Below are positions 14,238 to 18,185 of a stretch of DNA of 18,185 bases, in pieces. Position numbers and translations under genes: made by a program. Below the pieces are notes generated by a model that was given only the letters and a program-made list of their open reading frames with translations, searched no databases and was not told where the DNA came from. This DNA comes from Methanocorpusculum sp. (GTDB taxonomy: Archaea; Halobacteriota; Methanomicrobia; Methanomicrobiales; Methanocorpusculaceae), in the NCBI GenBank assembly GCA_029987245.1, contig DALTWG010000038.1, positions 1 through 18,185 on the forward strand, written 5' to 3'. Each line of letters begins with the position of its first letter. Positions within the stretch are counted from its first letter, which is position 1.

Positions 14238-15968
14238 TTATAAGGTGTTTTCGGCGAACTCTTTTTTGCCGGCGAGAAGCGCCGGGATTTCAGTAACAAG
14301 CCGGTCCCAGGGGACGCGAATCTGTTTCATGGAGTCGCGTTCGCGAATCGTTACGGTGCCGTTTTCCAGTGTGTCGTAGTCGATGGTAATCGCAAACGGC
14401 GTCCCGATTTCATCCTGTCTTCTGTATCTGCGGCCGATTGCGCCTGCGTCATCGTATTCGGTCTGGATTCCCTCATCCTGCAGTGCAAGAACAACTTTGC
14501 GGGCAAAGGCGTCAAGACCGTCACGGGCCATAAGCGGGAGAACAGCGACCTGAACCGGCGCAACGGCGTTTTTGAAGCGCATGACGTTTCTTGCCTCGCC
14601 GTCGGCGATGTCTTCGGCAAACGAGTGTTCAAGGACCATGTAGCAGATCCGGTCAATGCCGTAGGACGGTTCAATAACATGGGGCATAACCTCTTCGCCG
14701 AAAACGTCGACCATTTCGTCTTTTACGGTGTACATCTCAGGCGCTACGAGGATTTCCTCGCCGTCAACTGTTAAATGAATGCCGTCTGCGGCCGGCTCGG
14801 CGGTCTTCATGGCCTCGGAGATTGCCTTTGCCTTGCCGCGGTAGACCGGGCCTAACTTGCCGAAGTTGGGGACAACCGCCTTGTGGTGAACTTTTTTCGG
14901 CTCGGCGTACTGGACGAATACGGTGTTTTTCTCGCCTGATACGCGGGAATGGGCTTTGAGGTCATAGTTGGTTCTGTCAGCAATACCGACGATTTCGACC
15001 CAGCCGAATCTCTCGGAGTAGGCCTCTGCATCCCAGCAGTCTGTCGCATAATGGGCGCGCTCATCAGGCATGTGCTGGCGGAATCTGATTTTGTCCGGGT
15101 TGAAGCCGACGGTTGTTAAAATGTCATGCGTCATGGCGACATAGTAGGCGACGTATTCATTGGCGATGATGCCTTCGTCAACCGCCTGGCGCATGGTGCG
15201 TACAATGGCAGGGGCGTCTTTTTCCTGCTGTGCGATGCCGCATAAGGGCATGGAGTAGTTTTCATACCGGAAGAACTGGGGATGGTTCTTTTCTTCGGGG
15301 TGGACGAAAATTTCGGCTTCGGCCTGGGTGAATTCGCGAAGCCGGATCATTCCCTGGCGCGGGGAGATTTCGTTCCGGTAGGATTTTCCAATCTGCACAG
15401 CGCCAAAAGGCAGGTGGTCGCGGTAGAACCGCAGGAGGCGGGGGAAGTCGACGAACATTCCCTGTGCTGTTTCGGGGCGGAGATAGCCTTTTCTCTGTCC
15501 TCCGGGGCCGATGGAAGTGGTAAACATGAGGTTGAAGTCGAAGACTTCGAGGTCGCCGAGGATTTTGCCGCAGGAAGGGCAGGTTTTGTCTTTTAGGACG
15601 TCGCGCAGTTCTTCTTTGCTCATGGTGCCTGCATGGGGGATGCCGAATGCCTCTGCGACATGGTCTGCGCGGAGGTATTCCTGGCAGTGGGGGCACTGGA
15701 ACATTTTGTCGGAGAATCCGCCGACATGGCCGGAGGCGACGTAGATTGGTTCTATGCCGACAGTGGGGCATTCGATTTCATAGTATCCTTCCTGGACGAC
15801 GTAGAATCTGCGCCAGACGTTTTCGATGCGGCGTTTGAGCATGGCGCCAAGGGGGCCGTAGTCGATGAAGCCGGCTACTGAGCCGTATATTTCGGAGGAG
15901 GGCCAGACAAATCCTCTTCTTCTGGCGAGTTCGGTTACTTTGTCGTATATATCAAGTGTTTCTGCCAT
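14238..15968 (-). CDS. glyS: Glycyl-tRNA synthetase, archaeal/eukaryotic dimeric type
   Basis: Charges tRNA-Gly with glycine. It has 576 residues, normal for the class II dimeric enzyme. The N-terminus has EIYGSVAGFIDYGPLGAMLK (26-45). Zinc-type pairs are CPHC (92-95) and CPSC (130-133). Motif 2 is YRNEISPRQGMIRLREFTQAE (197-217) and motif 3 PSYGIDRICYMVLEHSF near residue 430. The C-terminal anticodon-binding domain (about 475-570) contains the GRRYRRQDEIGTPFAITID block. It heads a unit with hef and a small ORF. I see no strong ribosome site before the ATG; the transcript may be leaderless. The nearest TATA-like box (about 15975-15984) is too close to be used with normal spacing. Confidence 0.96.
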   Translation of the reverse strand: MAETLDIYDKVTELARRRGFVWPSSEIYGSVAGFIDYGPLGAMLKRRIENVWRRFYVVQEGYYEIECPTVGIEPIYVASGHVGGFSDKMFQCPHCQEYLRADHVAEAFGIPHAGTMSKEELRDVLKDKTCPSCGKILGDLEVFDFNLMFTTSIGPGGQRKGYLRPETAQGMFVDFPRLLRFYRDHLPFGAVQIGKSYRNEISPRQGMIRLREFTQAEAEIFVHPEEKNHPQFFRYENYSMPLCGIAQQEKDAPAIVRTMRQAVDEGIIANEYVAYYVAMTHDILTTVGFNPDKIRFRQHMPDERAHYATDCWDAEAYSERFGWVEIVGIADRTNYDLKAHSRVSGEKNTVFVQYAEPKKVHHKAVVPNFGKLGPVYRGKAKAISEAMKTAEPAADGIHLTVDGEEILVAPEMYTVKDEMVDVFGEEVMPHVIEPSYGIDRICYMVLEHSFAEDIADGEARNVMRFKNAVAPVQVAVLPLMARDGLDAFARKVVLALQDEGIQTEYDDAGAIGRRYRRQDEIGTPFAITIDYDTLENGTVTIRERDSMKQIRVPWDRLVTEIPALLAGKKEFAENTL

Positions 15969-16050
15969 GATAAGTGTATATGTATGGGTTGCAGAAGGTT
16001 ATCTATGTTGTTGTATGGGGTGTTCAGGCAGGGGTTTTTTCTGCGGCGCT

Positions 16051-16278
16051 GGCGGCGGAAACATATTATGGTATGCAAACCCATTGTATCTTTACAGAAC
16101 ACAGCAGTGTTTTGGAGGTACATACAATGAAAAAAGCAGGTATCAGATTATTGTTCTGCATTTTGGCAGGGCTTGTTTTCGTATCATGTCTTGCAGGTTC
16201 TGCTGCTGCTGCGGATTCTCAGGTGTCTGACAACGGTATTGGTTACATTCAGGTCAACTGTAATGTTGAGGGGGCTTT
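16051..16278 (+). repeat. Tandem duplication, 5' part of copy 1
   Basis: Matches 16597-16824 at a fixed offset of 546 bases without gaps. By eye there are about eight mismatches in the first 178 bases, which cover promoter, leader and signal-peptide codons, then more mismatches in the start of the mature region. Confidence 0.95.
16058..16068 (+). promoter_or_regulatory. TATA-like element GAAACATATTA, copy 1
   Basis: Lies 59 bases before the ATG at 16127 and predicts a leader of about 35 bases that includes the GGAGGT ribosome site. The same 11 bases recur at 16604-16614 and, on the minus strand, at 17609-17599. Confidence 0.5.
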
Positions 16279-16507
16279 GGTTAAGTTATGCTGGCTGAGT
16301 TGTGATGTATTCAGGACGGCCTATATTCAGGACGGCAGCTGCACGTTTGTTGTCCCTTGCAGTCCCCGGCCGGGTCTGAATGTGCTGCCGAAACTGATGG
16401 CGGTATTTGTAGAGATGGAGGGGTATGCGCCTGCCATGAGTCTTGTCGTGGTTCCGGAAAACAATATGACCAGCATTGTTTCTGTTGATCTTGTTCCTGC
16501 TGTGTGA
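16127..16507 (+). CDS. Small secreted PEGA-like protein, copy 1
   Basis: A 126-residue protein with a signal peptide: MKKAG, hydrophobic core to residue 25, and AGSAAAADS, with likely signal peptidase cleavage after the alanine run near residue 31. The mature part has the strand pattern of a PEGA domain (GYIQVNCNVEGALVKL, GSCTFVVP, VEMEGYAPAM, VSVDLVP), with extra cysteines and a short insert around CSPRPG. I chose the ATG at 16127 because GGAGGT lies eight bases ahead and the signal begins there; the frame is open further upstream, to 15974, but that would bury the signal. Probably attached to or released at the cell surface. Function unknown; the PEGA call is by pattern only. Confidence 0.8.
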   Translation: MKKAGIRLLFCILAGLVFVSCLAGSAAAADSQVSDNGIGYIQVNCNVEGALVKLCWLSCDVFRTAYIQDGSCTFVVPCSPRPGLNVLPKLMAVFVEMEGYAPAMSLVVVPENNMTSIVSVDLVPAV

Positions 16508-16597
16508 GTAAAATACTTTATCTCTTTTCTTTTTAGTTTGTTTTCTTTCTCCGGTGCTGTTTGGCTGTGTATGTGTCCGGGGATTTTGGCGGCGCGG
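16501..16597 (+). repeat. Tandem duplication, 3' flank of copy 1
   Basis: Matches 17029-17125 (offset 528) with about three mismatches by eye. It runs from the stop codon through a T-rich tract to a GGCGGCGCGG box where the next unit begins. Confidence 0.95.
16517..16550 (+). terminator. T-rich terminator after copy 1
   Basis: A long pyrimidine tract with runs of four to five T (CTTTATCTCTTTTCTTTTTAG and on) starts ten bases after the stop. Retained in the second copy, so probably functional. Confidence 0.55.
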
Positions 16598-16824
16598 GCG
16601 GCGGAAACATATTATGGTATGCAAACGCATTGTATCTTTACAGAACACAGCAGTGTTTTGGAGGTACATACAATGAAAAAAGCTGGTATCAGATTATTGT
16701 TCTGCATTCTTGCAGGAATTGTTTTCGTATCATGTTTGGCAGGTTCTGCTGCTGCTGCGGATTCTCAGGTGTCCAGCGATGACTTTGGTTACATTCATGT
16801 CACCTGTAATGTTGACGGGGCTTT
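16597..16824 (+). repeat. Tandem duplication, 5' part of copy 2
   Basis: Partner of 16051-16278. Within the signal peptide nearly all changes are silent; the only residue change I see is Leu to Ile in AGL/AGI. Confidence 0.95.
16604..16614 (+). promoter_or_regulatory. TATA-like element GAAACATATTA, copy 2
   Basis: Same element and same 59-base spacing to the ATG as in copy 1, so copy 2 should be transcribed on its own rather than by read-through across the T-rich tract. Confidence 0.5.
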
Positions 16825-17035
16825 TATAATGGTATGCGGCAAGGACAAATCCATATATGATATGGGATATATTCATAACGGCAGCTGCAAGTTTGCTGTT
16901 ATGGGTCCGGGCATTTTCCTGGTATATGCATACGCTGAAGGGTATGCGCCTGACATGTGTTATACCAAGATTCCGGAAAAGGAAGAGAGCAGTTCAGTTG
17001 ATTTTACGCTCACCAAACTTGATTCTGTTGTGTGA
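16673..17035 (+). CDS. Small secreted PEGA-like protein, copy 2
   Basis: A 120-residue paralogue of the gene just upstream. The first 36 residues, from signal peptide through ADSQVS, are almost identical to copy 1. The mature part keeps GYIxVxCNVxGA, YIxxGSCxFxV, and EGYAPxM but otherwise differs: copy 2 has charged segments (GKDKSIYDMG, PEKEESSS) and lacks the cysteine-rich insert. The GGAGGT ribosome site and spacing are the same as in copy 1. The in-frame ATG at 16538 would place the signal inside the protein, so I reject it. Likely secreted; function unknown. Confidence 0.8.
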   Translation: MKKAGIRLLFCILAGIVFVSCLAGSAAAADSQVSSDDFGYIHVTCNVDGAFIMVCGKDKSIYDMGYIHNGSCKFAVMGPGIFLVYAYAEGYAPDMCYTKIPEKEESSSVDFTLTKLDSVV

Positions 17036-17125
17036 GTAAAATACTTTATCTCTTTTCTTTTTAGTTTGTTTTCCATCTCCGGTGCTGTTTGGCTGTGTAT
17101 GTGTCCGGGGGTTTTGGCGGCGCGG
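17029..17125 (+). repeat. Tandem duplication, 3' flank of copy 2
   Basis: Partner of 16501-16597. The similarity stops right after GGCGGCGCGG, where a third unit would have to begin; unrelated sequence with eight A follows. Confidence 0.95.
17045..17074 (+). terminator. T-rich terminator after copy 2
   Basis: Same T-rich tract as after copy 1, ten bases beyond the stop. Confidence 0.55.
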
Positions 17126-17137
17126 TTGTTTCCGGGT

Positions 17138-17145
17138 AAAAAAAA
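17138..17145 (-). terminator. Poly-T terminator for the acidic hypothetical gene
   Basis: Eight consecutive T on the minus strand after a C-rich run, 34 bases past the stop of the minus-strand gene. Confidence 0.5.
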
Positions 17146-17178
17146 GGGGGTGCGGCTTTCGCCTGTTTCGGGCAGTTT

Positions 17179-17571
17179 TTAGCAGCCGCGGGTTTTGAGC
17201 CAGTAGTAGTAGTGTGTGTCGAGGGCGGTTTGTGTGTATCTTTTTCCGTAGTCTTTTTCTTCGCCTGAGGGGTCGTCAAATTCGTCTTCGTCTGCTTCTT
17301 CGAAGCGGATTTCGCGGGAGGGTTCGAAGATGAGGCCGAGCTGCTGCATTTTGCGGAGTTTGTTTTGTTCGTGTTCCTGTGTTTTCTTTTGTCTTTCGCG
17401 TGCGTGGCGGGCCCAGGGGCTGAGGCTGAGGGTGTCTTCTTCGATGAATCTGCTGTCGTAATAGCCGGTGTCGAGTTCTCCGGCGGTTGTTCTGATGTCG
17501 TCAATGGTCATGCGTTCGTCATGGAGGTGCTTTTTGGTAAGCAGGTTGGTGAGTTCGGTTCCGATTCTCAT
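17179..17571 (-). CDS. Acidic hypothetical protein, 130 residues
   Basis: No family recognised. Residues 1-60 look helical and mixed in charge (LTNLLTKKHLHDERMTIDD), 61-85 are a Lys/Glu/Gln-rich likely helix or coiled coil (ARERQKKTQEHEQNKLRKMQQLG), and 90-115 are strongly acidic (EEADEDEFDDPSGEEKD). The end is YYYWLKTRGC. It has no signal peptide or membrane segment. Third codon positions are almost all C or A, which supports this frame over the overlapping 147-residue low-complexity frame. A GAAACATATTA box lies 28 bases before the ATG, predicting a leaderless or nearly leaderless mRNA. Charge pattern hints at protein or nucleic-acid binding, no more. Confidence 0.65.
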   Translation of the reverse strand: MRIGTELTNLLTKKHLHDERMTIDDIRTTAGELDTGYYDSRFIEEDTLSLSPWARHARERQKKTQEHEQNKLRKMQQLGLIFEPSREIRFEEADEDEFDDPSGEEKDYGKRYTQTALDTHYYYWLKTRGC

Positions 17572-17598
17572 AGTAATGGTTTATTGGCGGGCATTGGT

Positions 17599-17609
17599 TA
17601 ATATGTTTC
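17599..17609 (-). promoter_or_regulatory. TATA-like element GAAACATATTA for the acidic hypothetical gene
   Basis: On the minus strand this is the same 11 bases as the promoters of the two secreted-protein genes, at a spacing of 28 to the ATG at 17571. Confidence 0.5.
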
Positions 17610-17660
17610 TTGGGGAAAGCGGGGAGGGGTGATGACACAGGGTTTTTTCGATCTGGCGGG

Positions 17661-17679
17661 TGTATTATATTGTTTTATG
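17661..17679 (+). promoter_or_regulatory. AT-rich promoter-like stretch before the ORF6N gene
   Basis: TGTATTATATTGTTTTATG about 60 bases before the ATG at 17731. An AGGAG at 17696-17700 is too far from the start to serve as its ribosome site; AGGATG at 17713-17718 is the nearer candidate. Confidence 0.35.
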
Positions 17680-17730
17680 TGTGTATTTTTATTTCAGGAG
17701 AGATATACATATAGGATGTAAGATACTTGC

Positions 17731-18185
17731 ATGAGTGATATGAATAATTCTTCAATGCCTGCTGCCGGGGAAACCCGGCCGTATAAAAAAATACAGGAAT
17801 CGGTATACCATATCCGCGGTCAGGAGGTTATGCTTGACAAAGATCTGGCTGAAATTTACGGGTATGAACTCAAAGTGTTCAACCAGCAGGTTAAGCGTAA
17901 TATTTCCCGGTTTCCGCCGGATTTTATGTTCCAGCTGACTCCCGGTGAAGTGCCTGTTTCTTTAAAGTCACAATTTGTGACTTTAAACGAAAGTGGAAAC
18001 AAGCGTGGTATGCATATTAAGAAGATGCCGTTTGCTTTTACCGAGCAGGGTATTTATATGCTTGCAGCGGTTCTTCACGGCAGTCTTGCAGAGCAGCAGA
18101 GTATCTATATCATGCGGGCTTTTCGTGAGATGCGCCATATTATTGAGCAGAATCGTCAGATAATCGCCCCGTCGGAAGCTCTTTT
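17731..18185 (+). CDS. ORF6N-domain protein, C-terminus cut by window edge
   Basis: I read 151 codons from ATG at 17731 with no stop. An in-frame TAA at 17719-17721 blocks any longer start. Residues about 18-130 match the ORF6N domain known from phage and mobile-element proteins: IRGQEVMLDKDLAEIYG (31-47), KVFNQQVKRNISRFPPDFMFQLT (50-72), the FAFTEQGIYMLAAVL block (105-119) and the IYIMRAFREMR end (130-140). In these proteins the domain is thought to bind DNA and the missing C-terminus varies. The middle carries LKSQFVTLN, coded by a near-perfect palindrome. Presence next to a duplicated cassette suggests an accessory or mobile region. Confidence 0.85.
   Translation, partial: MSDMNNSSMPAAGETRPYKKIQESVYHIRGQEVMLDKDLAEIYGYELKVFNQQVKRNISRFPPDFMFQLTPGEVPVSLKSQFVTLNESGNKRGMHIKKMPFAFTEQGIYMLAAVLHGSLAEQQSIYIMRAFREMRHIIEQNRQIIAPSEAL
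17961..17987 (+). repeat. 27-base palindrome inside the ORF6N gene
   Basis: Arms TTTAAAGTCACAA and TTGTGACTTTAAA are perfect inverted repeats of 13 bases around a single T. It lies in frame and codes for LKSQFVTLN in the ORF6N domain. Confidence 0.95.

Noticed and set aside
15974..16126. N-terminal extensions of the secreted-protein frames (15974 and 16538 starts)
   Set aside because: They would bury a good signal peptide and ignore a GGAGGT site at proper spacing; the frame is open upstream by chance.
16286..16669. Minus-strand frame starting MYLQNTAVFCKDTM, seen twice (also at 15935-16123)
   Set aside because: The two look-alike starts are the reverse complement of the duplicated leader region of the secreted-protein genes, so their similarity comes from the tandem duplication.
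16051..17125. Repeats considered as a CRISPR array
   Set aside because: Only two long units of about 530-546 bases, each with a coding gene; no short regular repeats or spacers and no cas genes.
17061..17504. 147-residue minus-strand frame rich in Thr, Lys, Pro and Ser
   Set aside because: It overlaps the 130-residue acidic frame; its low-complexity make-up is what C/A-rich third positions of the other frame produce when read out of phase.

Overview
The window looks like chromosomal DNA of a methanogenic archaeon, most likely of the order Methanomicrobiales and plausibly Methanocorpusculum. This is inferred from gene content, not from a search. The archaeal markers are a Hef-type helicase-nuclease, archaeal-type GlyRS, UPF0212/DUF555 and DUF2070 proteins, a Dph6-like diphthamide ligase, a four-subunit 2-oxoglutarate:ferredoxin oxidoreductase and a DacZ-type diadenylate cyclase. 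TATA-like promoters and poly-T ends also fit. There are no rRNA genes, tRNA genes or CRISPR arrays that I can see, and no gene-free stretch longer than about 230 bases.

Region 1 (1-5172, minus strand) is one tightly packed transcription unit read from right to left: korD, korA, korB, korC, sucC, sucD and a diadenylate cyclase cut by the left edge. Every junction is a 4-base ATGA overlap. KOR and succinyl-CoA synthetase together interconvert succinate, succinyl-CoA and 2-oxoglutarate, the last arm of the reductive partial TCA pathway that feeds glutamate synthesis. The c-di-AMP synthase at the end of this unit is the surprising member.

Region 2 (5303-6705, minus) holds a PlsC-like acyltransferase with an embedded zinc ribbon and a 61-residue one-helix membrane protein. 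An ester-lipid-type acyltransferase is odd in an ether-lipid archaeon and suggests acquisition from bacteria.

Region 3 (6844-10486, plus) is a four-gene operon: UPF0212, a PfkB-family kinase, a Dph6-like ATP pyrophosphatase and a DUF2070 membrane protein. A short gap with hairpins and a possible 28-residue ORF follows. Next comes a divergent SpeD-family protein (10715-11134) that keeps the Ser/His/Cys spacing of AdoMet decarboxylase and has an inverted repeat just before its start. A convergent DUF6935-like gene (11165-11749) resembles proteins of gut bacteria.

Region 4 (11800-15968, minus) is glyS, hef and a 47-residue ORF too short for usual ORF cut-offs, with glyS and hef abutting and hef overlapping the small ORF by 4 bases.

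Region 5 (about 15969-18185) is accessory. Two tandem copies of a small secreted, PEGA-like protein gene have nearly identical promoters, signal peptides and 3' flanks but diverged mature domains. An acidic protein of unknown function is encoded on the minus strand. An ORF6N-domain gene, cut by the right edge, carries a 27-base near-perfect palindrome inside its coding sequence.
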